Shown: positions 7,680 to 15,829 of the stretch, in pieces
Layout: every line of letters begins with the position of its first letter
Numbering within the stretch: the stretch's first letter is position 1
Origin: Spirochaetia bacterium 38H-sp
GTDB taxonomy: Bacteria > Spirochaetota > Spirochaetia > Winmispirales > Winmispiraceae
Length of the DNA stretch: 64,000 bases
Reading direction: 5' to 3'
NCBI GenBank assembly: GCA_039023545.1
Contig: JBCHKQ010000003.1
Location: 1 to 64,000 of the forward strand
The notes under the pieces: generated by a model
Seen by the model: the letters and a program-made list of their open reading frames with translations, nothing else
Databases searched by the model: none
What the model was told of the DNA's origin: nothing
Position numbers and translations under genes: made by a program

Positions 7680-8612
7680 ATGGGTATAGACAGACGTAGG
7701 ATAGTTATTTCCGATCCGCCGCACAAACTGGAAAAAAGGGTGCGGATTTTGTTTTTTTCTGCTGCTGTGTTGTCCGTTGTTGTTACGGTAGGTATAGTGG
7801 CGGTTCTTTTGGTGGATTCTGTTGTTTTTTTTAAAAATGTATCTTTGTGGGATTTTATGATGGGTTCTGAGTGGGCGCCTACCATAAAACCCTACAGATA
7901 CGGGGTTCTTCCCATATTGAGCGGTACTGTTACATTTACTCTTACAACTGCACTTATTGCTCTTCCTGTGGGTTTGCTTACTGCTGTTTTCCTTGCTGAG
8001 TATGCTCCGCCCAGATTGCGTGCTGTTCTCAAGCCTGCTCTTGAGATTCTTGCAGGTATACCCACTGTTGTTTATGGATATTTTGCTCTTGTGTATGTTA
8101 CTCCGTTTCTACGTAATTTTTTTCCGGATATTTCCACTTTTAATGTGCTCAGCGCTTCCATTGTCGTGGCAATAATGATTATCCCCACTATAAGCAGTAT
8201 AAGCGAGGATGCGATAAGAGCTGTGCCGGATAAACTCCGCTACGGTGCTTATGGTCTTGGAATGACAAGGTTTCAGACTATAAGGACTGTTGTGCTTCCT
8301 TCTGCATTGTCAGGGATAACTTCTTCCTTTATCCTTGGAATATCCAGGGTTATTGGCGAGACCATGGCAGTAACCATTGCTGCCGGTAGAATGCCCAGGA
8401 TTGTAAACCTTCTCAACCTTAGTGATACTTTTTTAAAGCCAATACAGACAATGACTTCTGCAATGGTAGAGGTGGGGTTAAGCGATGTTTCTGGTGACAG
8501 TCCTGCATACATGAGCCTGTATGCTGTAGGTTTTTTATTGTTTTTATTTACTTTGGCTCTCAATCTGATTAGCCAGAAGATAAAGAAAAAATTCAGGGAG
8601 AAGTATCAATGA
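7680..8612 (+). CDS. pstC: Phosphate ABC transporter permease PstC
   Basis: 310 residues. One N-terminal membrane segment (about 25-48), a periplasmic stretch with GSEWAPTIKPYRYGVLPILSGT typical of PstC, then the five-helix BPD permease core (about 75-300). The coupling 'EAA' loop reads EDAIRAVPDKLRYGAYGLGMTR. Forms the phosphate channel with PstA in the inner membrane. GAGGTAGGG precedes the ATG. The end overlaps the pstA start by four bases (ATGA), showing translational coupling. Confidence 0.95.
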   Translation: MGIDRRRIVISDPPHKLEKRVRILFFSAAVLSVVVTVGIVAVLLVDSVVFFKNVSLWDFMMGSEWAPTIKPYRYGVLPILSGTVTFTLTTALIALPVGLLTAVFLAEYAPPRLRAVLKPALEILAGIPTVVYGYFALVYVTPFLRNFFPDISTFNVLSASIVVAIMIIPTISSISEDAIRAVPDKLRYGAYGLGMTRFQTIRTVVLPSALSGITSSFILGISRVIGETMAVTIAAGRMPRIVNLLNLSDTFLKPIQTMTSAMVEVGLSDVSGDSPAYMSLYAVGFLLFLFTLALNLISQKIKKKFREKYQ

Positions 8613-9514
8613 CAGCGGATAAGATTAAAAATGCACTTGATAAGCCTGCATGGTGGCACAGCAGCTTAGTAGAAAAGGGTAAGGATAAGGTATTTATAGC
8701 TTTTGCTTTTGTTGCTGCCTTGTGGGGTATTGCTGCGCTTGCAGGTCTTCTTGTGTATGTTTTTTCTGATTCTCTTGGTTGGGTGGATTGGCAGTTTATT
8801 ACAAGCAGACCATCAAGGTTTGCAGAAAAGGCAGGTGTTTGGCCGGTCCTTTTGGGTTCTTTTTATCTTATACTGCTTGTGGGAATAATGGTTCTGCCGT
8901 TAGGGGTTTTTGCTGCAATATATCTGGAAGAATATGCACGTGATGGGAAACTCAAGCGTTTTATAGAAACCAATATAGCCAACCTTGCGGGAGTTCCTTC
9001 TATTGTATATGGGCTTTTGGGATTGGGGCTTTTTGTAGGTCTGTTTGGCCTTCCTATAGGCTGTCTGCTTGTAGCATCTATGACCCTTATGCTGAGAGTT
9101 TTACCCATAGTTATAGTCTCTTCCCAGGAAGCTATAAGAAGTGTTCCGGACAGCCAACGTTTTGCTGCTCTTGGTATGGGGATGACCAGGTGGCAGATGA
9201 TATCTTCTGTTGTGCTGCCGGAGGCATTTCCTGGTATACTTACCGGGCTTATACTTGCGCTTGCAAACGCAATGGGAGAGACGGCACCCCTGATAATGGT
9301 AGGAGTGGCTCACTCCATCTTTAGTCCTCCTAGAGGGCTTTTATCAGCATTTGGTGCACTGCCGTTGCAGATATTTGCATGGTCCGATTATCCGCAGAAT
9401 GAGTTTCAGCATGGGGTAGTGCCTGCTGCAATAGTTGTGTTGCTTACAACACTCATATTGTTAAACGGAACAGCCGTGTATCTAAGACACAGGTTTTCTG
9501 TCAAGAAAAGATAA
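8609..9514 (+). CDS. pstA: Phosphate ABC transporter permease PstA
   Basis: 301 residues with a BPD permease core from about residue 85. PstA hallmarks: [34 protein letters not shown], the EAA loop [22 protein letters not shown], and [16 protein letters not shown] near the end. Partner of PstC. Starts inside the last codons of pstC and is followed 29 bases later by pstB. Confidence 0.95.
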   Translation: MTADKIKNALDKPAWWHSSLVEKGKDKVFIAFAFVAALWGIAALAGLLVYVFSDSLGWVDWQFITSRPSRFAEKAGVWPVLLGSFYLILLVGIMVLPLGVFAAIYLEEYARDGKLKRFIETNIANLAGVPSIVYGLLGLGLFVGLFGLPIGCLLVASMTLMLRVLPIVIVSSQEAIRSVPDSQRFAALGMGMTRWQMISSVVLPEAFPGILTGLILALANAMGETAPLIMVGVAHSIFSPPRGLLSAFGALPLQIFAWSDYPQNEFQHGVVPAAIVVLLTTLILLNGTAVYLRHRFSVKKR

Positions 9515-9543
9515 TAAGTCTGAGAAAGAAACGGAGAGATAAA

Positions 9544-10368
9544 ATGGTAGAGATAAAAAGCAAACTTCCAGAAAAAGAGAAAAAAACAGACAAGCCGGAT
9601 ATAGTAATAAAAGCAGAGTCTTTGTCCCTGTATTACGGCAGCAAAAAAGCACTACACGAGATAAACCTGCCTATATACAAGAACAGGATAACAGCCTTTA
9701 TAGGTCCATCTGGCTGTGGTAAATCCACACTTTTGCGCTGCTTTAACCGTATGAATGAGATAGTAGCTGACGTAAACATAGAGGGTAATGTCTATTTCCA
9801 CGAGCAGGATATATACGATAAGGATGTTGACCCAGTTATGCTCAGGAGGCGTATAGGAATGGTTTTTCAGCAGCCCAATCCTTTTCCCAAGAGCATATAT
9901 GATAACGTGGCATATGGACCAAAAATGTATGGCATTAGGGACAAAAGCCTACTTGACGAGATAGTTGAGACCAGCCTTCGTGAAGCTGCACTATGGGACG
10001 AGGTAAAAGACAGCCTAGATAAAAACGCATTGGCTCTATCCGGTGGTCAGCAGCAGAGACTTTGTATAGCACGCACAATAGCCGTGCAACCGGAAGTAAT
10101 CCTTATGGATGAACCTGCCTCGGCACTTGACCCCATATCCACTGCCAGGATAGAAGAGCTAATGCAGAAGCTGTCCAAAGAATACACCATTATAATCGTT
10201 ACTCACAACATGCAGCAAGCTGCCCGCTCCTCTGACTATACCGCTTTTCTTAATCTCAACGAAGAGCTTGGAGCAGGATATATAGAGGAGTTTGGCCCTA
10301 CTAGAGAATTGTTTCTCAATCCAAAGAATAAGAAGACAGAGGATTACATATCGGGAAGATTTGGCTAA
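9544..10368 (+). CDS. pstB: Phosphate ABC transporter ATPase PstB
   Basis: 274 residues, the usual family length (about 250-275). Walker [11 protein letters not shown]-loop [19 protein letters not shown] (the PstB signature), ABC signature [13 protein letters not shown], Walker [14 protein letters not shown]-loop [12 protein letters not shown]. Drives PstCA and, with PhoU, relays phosphate status to PhoR. Last gene of pstSCAB; a strong terminator follows 30 bases later. Unlike in E. coli, phoU is not downstream but lies in the facing cluster. Confidence 0.96.
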   Translation: MVEIKSKLPEKEKKTDKPDIVIKAESLSLYYGSKKALHEINLPIYKNRITAFIGPSGCGKSTLLRCFNRMNEIVADVNIEGNVYFHEQDIYDKDVDPVMLRRRIGMVFQQPNPFPKSIYDNVAYGPKMYGIRDKSLLDEIVETSLREAALWDEVKDSLDKNALALSGGQQQRLCIARTIAVQPEVILMDEPASALDPISTARIEELMQKLSKEYTIIIVTHNMQQAARSSDYTAFLNLNEELGAGYIEEFGPTRELFLNPKNKKTEDYISGRFG

Positions 10369-10397
10369 GGACTACAGGCCTGAGGCCTTTACATATC

Positions 10398-10421
10398 GCC
10401 GGGGATGCCCGGCTTTTTTTT
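10398..10421 (+). terminator. Rho-independent terminator of pstSCAB
   Basis: GCCGGG (10398-10403), GATG loop, CCCGGC (10408-10413), followed by eight T and then AT. It lies 30 bases after pstB and just before hairpin element locus E. Confidence 0.85.
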
Positions 10422-10431
10422 ATAAAATATA

Positions 10432-10574
10432 GCCCGAACGCGCAGCCTTTGGCTGCGCTGCCTACGGCTGTATCTTTTATCTTTATTCCTGCTTTTTTGC
10501 CTAGCATATGTCTTTTGCAGGAGGAAATGCTTTCTTCTTCTTTTACTTTATTTTGAGCGTTTCCGACGTTTGGT
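10432..10574. repeat. ACCGAACG hairpin element, locus E (inverted pair)
   Basis: Left unit: GCCCGAACG (10432-10440), stem CGCAGCC (10441-10447) / GGCTGCG (10451-10457), second motif CTGCCTACGGCTG. Right inverted unit: arms GAAATGCT (10524-10531) / AGCGTTTC (10556-10563) with one T-G pair, spacer CGA, box CGTTTGGT (10567-10574), which differs by one base from the consensus. It sits between convergent pstB and phoR, 3 bases from the phoR stop. Confidence 0.75.
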
Positions 10575-10577
10575 CCA

Positions 10578-12218
10578 TTATTTTTTTAACCTTATGACAA
10601 ACTGTGTGCCGCCTGTAGGCGGGCTTTCTGCCTCTATACCTCCCCCGTGACTTTCTACTATATGCTTGACTATAGCCAGTCCAAGGCCTGTCCCGCCTGT
10701 ATTCCTGTTTCTTGAGCTTTCTACACGATAAAAACGCTCAAAGATTCTGGACAGGTCCTTTTGTGGTATACCCGGGCCATTATCCCTTATGATTATTCTG
10801 CTTATGTCTGCTTCTTCCTGCCAGTCTATCGTAACGGTTGTGCCTGCCGGGCAGTACCTTACTGCGTTGTCCAGGATATTCCCCAGCGCCTGTATCATTA
10901 GTCCGGGATTTGCCATTATTGTGATATCCGGTTTTTCTACAGTGCTGATTGTTATGCCTTTTTCTTCTGCTGCATTGTTTATTGTATCGATTGCTTTTTG
11001 TATGAGCTCAGAGAGGGAATGAGGAGCTTTTTTTATTTCTGTATTGTTCTGCTCTATGCGTGAGAGCATGAGAAGGTCTTCCACTATGTTTCCAAGTCGT
11101 ACTGCATTGTTATGTATCGTTTCTGCAAAGCGTCTTGCAGTGCTGTCTTCTGGAGAGATTATTTCTGCAAGGGTTTCCGTATATCCTATAATGCTGCTTA
11201 TGGGGGTTTTAAGCTCGTGTGAGACGTTGGAAACAAAGTCCTTTCTTATTTTTTGCAGTTTTTTTATGCTGCTTATGTCTCTTATGACTATTATTGCACT
11301 ATTTTCTTCCCTGTTGAGACTTATAGGGCTTATGCTTATTTCCTGGTATCTTTCTCCGTCAGGACAGTATTCGTATCTTGCACCTTTTTTATTCTCATAG
11401 CACCTCAGGATCTTTTCTATAAGGCTGTTGTTTTTTATAAGCATTCCTACTGGTTTTCCTGTTGCGGATTCTTTTATGCCGCACATCTTAAGTGCTGCAG
11501 GATTTGCGTAGCTTACCCTCAATTTTTCGTCCGCGAGTATTATGCCTTCTTCCATATGCTCTGTTATAAGCTCGTATACCTCCAGTTTTGCTCTTGTCCT
11601 GTCAAGCTTTGAATCCGTCTTGATTATCCTCTCCAGAGCTGCTTGCTCGAGAGGAGCTATGATCCTTATAAATGGAGAGAAAAATCCAGAACCTGTGGAG
11701 AGAAGGGGAGGATGAGGAGCTTTTATCCTTTTTGAGATTTCTTCTACAAATGTTTTTTGTCTTATAAGCAGATAGAAGATAAAAAGAAAGGATATGAGCG
11801 AGTTGAGCATCAGAGGTATGAGTATTGCACTGTAAGGAAAAGGATTTATAAGCGGCAGCTCTAGCAAAAGGACTTGACTTGAGTTGTAGATGTTACTGGC
11901 TACCTTTATGAGACCCCTGTCATACCAAGCATAGGGAAGGTCGGAGGGAATGCCGGATTCTTTATCTGATAATATTTTGTATTTAAAGTATGCGCCGGAG
12001 AAAAAATTGAGCGGTGCGGAAGCATCCTGCCTCTTTTCTAGCACTATTCCAAGAGAAGATGCAAAGGCGAGAGCCTGCTTTTTCTGTATATCTATATTCT
12101 TTGCTGTCTCCGATATGCCTATAAAAATGGTTACAAGAATAGAAATGACCAGGGAAAAAGCAAAAATAAACAATAGATTTCCATAGGAAACCGAGCTTTT
12201 TCTGTTGTCAGGTTTCAA
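10578..12218 (-). CDS. phoR: Phosphate-regulon sensor histidine kinase PhoR
   Basis: 546 residues. Two membrane segments (about 14-34 and 128-151) bracket a short periplasmic domain of about 90 residues. A PAS domain (about 212-315) is followed by HisKA with VSNVSHELKTP (phospho-acceptor His334) and the HATPase domain (N box LGNILDNAVRY, G1 DNGPGIP, G2 GGTGLGL). Autophosphorylates and phosphorylates PhoB. In the family the PAS domain receives the PstB-PhoU signal. The start is taken at a TTG overlapping the end of phoB, since no ATG occurs in frame before the first membrane segment. Third gene of phoU-phoB-phoR. The exact start is uncertain. Confidence 0.92.
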   Translation of the reverse strand: MKPDNRKSSVSYGNLLFIFAFSLVISILVTIFIGISETAKNIDIQKKQALAFASSLGIVLEKRQDASAPLNFFSGAYFKYKILSDKESGIPSDLPYAWYDRGLIKVASNIYNSSQVLLLELPLINPFPYSAILIPLMLNSLISFLFIFYLLIRQKTFVEEISKRIKAPHPPLLSTGSGFFSPFIRIIAPLEQAALERIIKTDSKLDRTRAKLEVYELITEHMEEGIILADEKLRVSYANPAALKMCGIKESATGKPVGMLIKNNSLIEKILRCYENKKGARYEYCPDGERYQEISISPISLNREENSAIIVIRDISSIKKLQKIRKDFVSNVSHELKTPISSIIGYTETLAEIISPEDSTARRFAETIHNNAVRLGNIVEDLLMLSRIEQNNTEIKKAPHSLSELIQKAIDTINNAAEEKGITISTVEKPDITIMANPGLMIQALGNILDNAVRYCPAGTTVTIDWQEEADISRIIIRDNGPGIPQKDLSRIFERFYRVESSRNRNTGGTGLGLAIVKHIVESHGGGIEAESPPTGGTQFVIRLKK

Positions 12219-12891
12219 ACTTGTATCCCACTCCTCTTATGGTACGAATATAATCCCGTGCCTTACCAAGCTTTTTTCTTATACTGAGAATCTGCACATC
12301 AACGGAACGCTCGGTTACAGCATAGTTATTGCCTCTTACTGCATCTATTATCTGTGCTCTGGAAAAAACCCACCCGGGATTTCTTGCAAGAAAATAAAGT
12401 ATATCAAACTCCGTAGCTGAGAGTTCCACGGCTTTACCTTCTACCTCTGCTCTATGTTTTAGCGGGTCTATGGAGAGGATACCTATGGAGACAAGACCAG
12501 TAACATCGGTTTTTTCTGTTTTTACGCGCTTTAAGACCGCCTTGATTCTTGCAAGAAGAACCCTCGGACTAAAAGGCTTGGTAACATAATCATCTGCTCC
12601 CAGCTCAAGGCCTATGACGATATCAGCTTCTTCTGCCTTGGCTGTAAGCATTATAATTGGGATATTTGTAGTAGCTTTATCTGCTTTTAAGTCCCTGCAG
12701 ACCTCAAGTCCATCCTTACCTGGGAGCATGAGGTCAAGAACAACAACGTCAGGTAGCTCGCTGCGGACGATCTGCAGAGCTGTGTTTCCATCCTCTGCCG
12801 TGCTGACTCTATATCCCTCACGCTCAAGATTAAAAGCAACAAGTTCTCTTATGTCAGGCTCGTCATCCACAACAAGCACATGTGCCTTCAT
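12208..12891 (-). CDS. phoB: Phosphate-regulon response regulator PhoB/PhoP
   Basis: 227 residues from the chosen ATG. Receiver domain (VLVVDDEPDIREL, phospho-acceptor Asp in VVLDLMLPGKDG at residue 53 from this start, the switch residue in IIMLTAKAE, KPFSPRVL), then an OmpR-type winged helix from about 130 (VELSATEFDILYFLARNPGWVFSR, YAVTERSVDVQILSIRKKLG). A TTG six codon positions earlier also keeps the frame open, but AGGAG lies 5 bases before this ATG, and the resulting 11-base gap to phoU looks natural. It probably binds the TTAACA repeats upstream of pstS and phoU. Overlaps the phoR start by 11 bases. Confidence 0.95.
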   Translation of the reverse strand: MKAHVLVVDDEPDIRELVAFNLEREGYRVSTAEDGNTALQIVRSELPDVVVLDLMLPGKDGLEVCRDLKADKATTNIPIIMLTAKAEEADIVIGLELGADDYVTKPFSPRVLLARIKAVLKRVKTEKTDVTGLVSIGILSIDPLKHRAEVEGKAVELSATEFDILYFLARNPGWVFSRAQIIDAVRGNNYAVTERSVDVQILSIRKKLGKARDYIRTIRGVGYKFET

Positions 12892-12902
12892 GTTGTCTCC
12901 TG

Positions 12903-13553
12903 TCAATTGAGATCCTCATGCCTGTTGGTTACACTGTATACGACCCACTCACAGATATTGGTAACATGGTCACCAAGTCTTTCCATAAACCTGTTTAGAA
13001 AGAGAAGAGAAGTAAAATCCTGAGCAAGCTCTGGATTTTTCTTTATCAGTTCAAAAAGATGGGAAAGAAGTTCGTTATGCATGGTATCTATCTTCTCATC
13101 CCTGCTTGCTGTCTCTCTTGCCAAATTAGCATCCTGCTCTACATATGCTTTAAGAGCTGTGTCCAACATATCTATGCCTACCTCAAGCATATAAAAAAAT
13201 TGGCCAAACTCATCCAGAAGCTCCTTATTATTTAGTCTGATGAGGGCCTTTGCAAAATGCACAGCATGGTCGCCAATTCTCTCTATATTGGAGATAAGCT
13301 TAAAAGATGTGAGAATCTCTCTTAGGTCGCTCGCAACAGGTGTATAAGAAGCAAGAAGCTGAGCACAGAAATCTTCAAGCTCTACCTGCATTCTGTTAAT
13401 CCTTTCCTCATGTTCAAAGACAGAATCGCATGCAGCTGTATTCTTCTCCTTGAGAGCTGCGAGAGCTAGCTTTAGAGCTTCCTCAACCTCAAGCCCCATC
13501 TTAAAAATATTGTCACGCAAGATAACAATTTCTTCCTCTAGTTTATTTACCAT
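12903..13553 (-). CDS. phoU: Phosphate signalling protein PhoU
   Basis: 216 residues, the family length. It is made of two three-helix PhoU repeats (about 8-95 and 115-205) with the acidic metal-binding patches, for example SNIERIGDHAVHFAK and LNRFMERLGDHVTNICEW. Inhibits PhoR and the Pst transporter when phosphate is plentiful. First gene of phoU-phoB-phoR, preceded by GGGAGTG and by its own Pho box. Grouping phoU with the two-component genes and not with pst differs from the E. coli arrangement. Confidence 0.94.
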   Translation of the reverse strand: MVNKLEEEIVILRDNIFKMGLEVEEALKLALAALKEKNTAACDSVFEHEERINRMQVELEDFCAQLLASYTPVASDLREILTSFKLISNIERIGDHAVHFAKALIRLNNKELLDEFGQFFYMLEVGIDMLDTALKAYVEQDANLARETASRDEKIDTMHNELLSHLFELIKKNPELAQDFTSLLFLNRFMERLGDHVTNICEWVVYSVTNRHEDLN

Positions 13554-13590
13554 AAATCACTCCCAAAGCAAAATTAAACGCAGAATATAA

Positions 13591-13624
13591 AGCAAATATA
13601 AAAAAACTGTTAAAACTATGTAAA
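13591..13624 (-). promoter_or_regulatory. Pho box of the phoU-phoB-phoR operon
   Basis: On the minus strand TTTACA (13624-13619) and TTAACA (13613-13608) are spaced by exactly 11 bases, like the repeats before pstS. TATATT follows 7 bases later as a possible -10. This predicts autoregulation of the phoUBR operon by PhoB. The same 155-base region also lies upstream of the divergent 72-codon gene. Confidence 0.6.
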
Positions 13625-13708
13625 AACAATTAAATAATATTACAAATATCTCTTTTTGTCCCTCGGAAAAATGCCGAAAAAATAAACAGTACATGACAAG
13701 GAGTGGAC

Positions 13709-13927
13709 ATGCGAGTAGAGTACTTTAAAGTAAAAGGTAAAATCCCCACATATGCAGAAATCCTCTCCGAGACAGAGGAAAAACTCCTCATGAGAATCAC
13801 CAAGTATCACGACGGTGATATCATAAGCACAAAGACATGGATGGACAGAACACTATTTAACACATGCCTAAGAACAGGATATCTCCTTCCCGCGCAAAAA
13901 GAAGAACAGCAAAAACTGCATGCCTGA
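13709..13927 (+). CDS. Small protein of unknown function, divergent from phoU
   Basis: 72 residues from the ATG at 13709, which has AAGGAG 5 bases upstream. A GTG two codons earlier is less likely because it overlaps that site. Sequence MRVEYFKVKGKIPTYAEIL then a basic/acidic mixed stretch, KYHDGDIISTKTWMDR, and a Lys/Gln-rich C-terminus. No signal peptide, membrane segment, Cys pair or known domain is seen, so it is probably a small soluble cytoplasmic protein. I do not recognise it. A good ribosome binding site and a balanced composition support it being real. Sharing the intergenic region with the phoU Pho box, it may belong to the phosphate regulon (inference). Confidence 0.7.
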   Translation: MRVEYFKVKGKIPTYAEILSETEEKLLMRITKYHDGDIISTKTWMDRTLFNTCLRTGYLLPAQKEEQQKLHA

Positions 13928-13942
13928 TTTAAAAAATATAAA

Positions 13943-14012
13943 ACCGAACGTCGTACCTGCGGCGATTGTAGTAAAAAAGGCAGGAGTGCCGCAGTTACTC
14001 CTGCCTTTGGCT
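13943..14012 (+). repeat. ACCGAACG hairpin element, locus F (single unit, TCG class)
   Basis: ACCGAACG at 13943-13950, TCG, arms TACCTGCGGC (13954-13963) / GCCGCAGTTA (13988-13997; one mismatch), CTCC, second motif TGCCTTTGGC (14002-14011). The loop holds GGCAGGAG (13979-13986), exactly complementary to CTCCTGCC (13998-14005), so an H-type pseudoknot could form. It lies between the convergent 72-codon gene and the glycosyltransferase gene. Confidence 0.8.
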
Positions 14013-14032
14013 TGTATGGGGTAGAGCAAGTG

Positions 14033-15190
14033 TTATCTGCCAGAAGAAATTGCTTCTATATATACGGCTTCCATCTTTTCTGCATGTAGAGGGATGCTTC
14101 TTTTCCTGCCTACTTGGGGAGAAAACTTCTTAAAACTTTCCAGAAGCTTTCTATCTTCTATGAGCTTTATAAGATAGTCTGCAAGCTCCTCATCAGTGTC
14201 CGCAAAAAAACCGCTTTTTCCTGGTTCTAGCTTATCAGAAAAAGCAAGGTCTCTTCTCACCACTATTGCATTGCCGCACAAAGCTGCTTCTATAGGTGTG
14301 AGCCCGTCTATCTCCGATGTAGAAGCTGTAACATAGATATCGGATATTCCGTAATACAGCTTGATCTCTTCCCAGTTTACAAAACCTGTAAAAATTACCC
14401 TAGAAGACAAGCCTTCTTTTTCTGCTATCTTCTTTAGCTTCTCTAGCTCTGGACCGTCTCCTACTATGAGTGCAAATGCGTTAGTGGATTTTTTGAGAGC
14501 CTTTGCCATGGCAAAAAAAGTTTCTATAACCCTTTTCTCCGGGCCTACTCTTCCTGTACAGTTTATAACTATGGCATCCCGGGCAATGCCAAGTTTCTCT
14601 CTGTGTTTTATTATCTCGTTTTCTGACATGGGCAGAAAAAGCTCTGTATCCATTGGATTGGGTACAACTTCTATTCTTTTATTTTCTCCTAGAAGCTTTC
14701 TATAATAGTCCATCAGTTTTAATGATGGTAGTATAAGAATCTCTGCCTTCTTGTATACATTTTTGAGGTATGTTCTTACGAGTGGTTTTATCTTGAGAAG
14801 AAAAGAATAGTTACTGTACTGTTCCCAGAGTGTGTGGCTTGTTGCAACATAGGGAATTCCCAGTTTCTTTGCTGCTTTTATCCCTGCCTTTCCCACGGGG
14901 AACTCTGTGTGTATGTGTATGAGCTGTGTATTGTGTTTATTTAGAAAGTTTATTAATTTTTTTCTGTTGATTAGGGCATAACCAAAGCCTTGTTTTGAGC
15001 CAAAGTCTAAAGATATCTGAGGGAAAAGAAGTGTGTCCTCTGTTTCTTTTATTTCTTTTCCTTCTACGTTTACGGATACTACAACAACTTTGTGGCCTCT
15101 TGCTTCCAGTCCTCGCTTTAACATAAGAGCAGAGCTTATGACGCCGTTTTTCATTGGCGGATAGCAGTCCATAAATATTGCTATGTTCAT
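14033..15190 (-). CDS. GT4-family glycosyltransferase, glycolipid-synthase-like
   Basis: 385 residues with two Rossmann-like halves (GT-B fold). N-terminal MNIAIFMDCYPPMKNGVISS with the donor-independent loop, HIHTEFPVGKAGI and TSHTLWEQYSNY are typical of the alpha-monoglucosyldiacylglycerol synthase / DgdA-like branch. The C-terminal half has GRVGPEKR, VGDGPELEKLK, and the E-x7-E motif in SEIDGLTPIEAALCG that binds the sugar nucleotide. It probably transfers a hexose to diacylglycerol or a lipid-linked acceptor at the inner membrane face. The exact acceptor cannot be read from sequence. It stands alone, with hairpin elements F and G on either side. The start ATG has GGAG 9 bases upstream on the minus strand. 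Confidence 0.85.
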   Translation of the reverse strand: MNIAIFMDCYPPMKNGVISSALMLKRGLEARGHKVVVVSVNVEGKEIKETEDTLLFPQISLDFGSKQGFGYALINRKKLINFLNKHNTQLIHIHTEFPVGKAGIKAAKKLGIPYVATSHTLWEQYSNYSFLLKIKPLVRTYLKNVYKKAEILILPSLKLMDYYRKLLGENKRIEVVPNPMDTELFLPMSENEIIKHREKLGIARDAIVINCTGRVGPEKRVIETFFAMAKALKKSTNAFALIVGDGPELEKLKKIAEKEGLSSRVIFTGFVNWEEIKLYYGISDIYVTASTSEIDGLTPIEAALCGNAIVVRRDLAFSDKLEPGKSGFFADTDEELADYLIKLIEDRKLLESFKKFSPQVGRKRSIPLHAEKMEAVYIEAISSGR

Positions 15191-15260
15191 TGTTTTCTCC
15201 TGTTTTTATTGTTAAAGCATATAGTCTTGCGATATGTAGGTCAAGCTTGTTTTTCTTGTA

Positions 15261-15331
15261 TGCCGCAGGCAGGCCTGCCCGCAGATTTTTGCTGTTTATT
15301 CTCATAATAGGCTGCGGGCAGGCCGTTCGGT
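15261..15331 (-). repeat. ACCGAACG hairpin element, locus G (single inverted unit)
   Basis: Second motif TGCCGCAGGCA (15261-15271), then a perfect 11-bp stem CCTGCCCGCAG (15274-15284) / CTGCGGGCAGG (15312-15322), then box CGTTCGGT (15324-15331) followed by ATG. It lies between divergent genes (glycosyltransferase and yajC) and so would be inside a 5' leader if transcribed. Confidence 0.8.
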
Positions 15332-15416
15332 ATGAGGTATTTTTATCAACTTGACTTATTTGGTGCTACGTGGTAGTTTGACCTACTACATATCTTTTTT
15401 ATAGAAGGAAAAAAAC

Positions 15417-15803
15417 ATGGGTATATCAGGGGTTTTGTCTTTATTAACGGCCGCACCGGAGAGTGCAGGTGCTAGTTCCGGCGGCAGCATGACTTTTACT
15501 TTTATAACTTTCGGTCTTATTTTCTTGATTTTTTATTTTCTGATTATAAGGCCTCAGAATAAGCAGCAAAAAGAAGTGCAGAAGATGATTGCATCGCTTA
15601 AGAAGGGTGATAAAGTTGTAACAATAGGCGGTATCCACGGTGTTGTACAGGCTGTCAAGGAGAATACTGTTGTTATCAAGGTGGATGATAATTCTACACT
15701 GCTTATGGAGAAGAGTGCTATTGCCCGCAGAGAGAAAGAGGGCAAGGAGTCTACTGCCAAGGATGATTCTGGCTTAAAGGTCGTCCGCAAGGACAATGAG
15801 TAA
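15417..15803 (+). CDS. yajC: Preprotein translocase accessory subunit YajC
   Basis: 128 residues. One membrane helix (about residues 22-43) ends in LIIRPQNKQQKE, the YajC signature, followed by LKKGDKVVTIGGIHGVV and a charged C-terminal tail. Associates with SecDF at the SecYEG channel. AGAAGGA lies before the ATG. First gene of yajC-secD-secF; secD begins 26 bases later. The N-terminal extension with Ala/Ser/Gly is slightly longer than usual. Confidence 0.94.
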   Translation: MGISGVLSLLTAAPESAGASSGGSMTFTFITFGLIFLIFYFLIIRPQNKQQKEVQKMIASLKKGDKVVTIGGIHGVVQAVKENTVVIKVDDNSTLLMEKSAIARREKEGKESTAKDDSGLKVVRKDNE

Positions 15804-15829
15804 TTATATCTTGCAACTGGAGTGTTTCT

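Noticed and set aside
12891..12908. TTG start for phoB overlapping the phoU stop
   Set aside because: The ATG five codons later has AGGAG at correct spacing and matches the family N-terminus.
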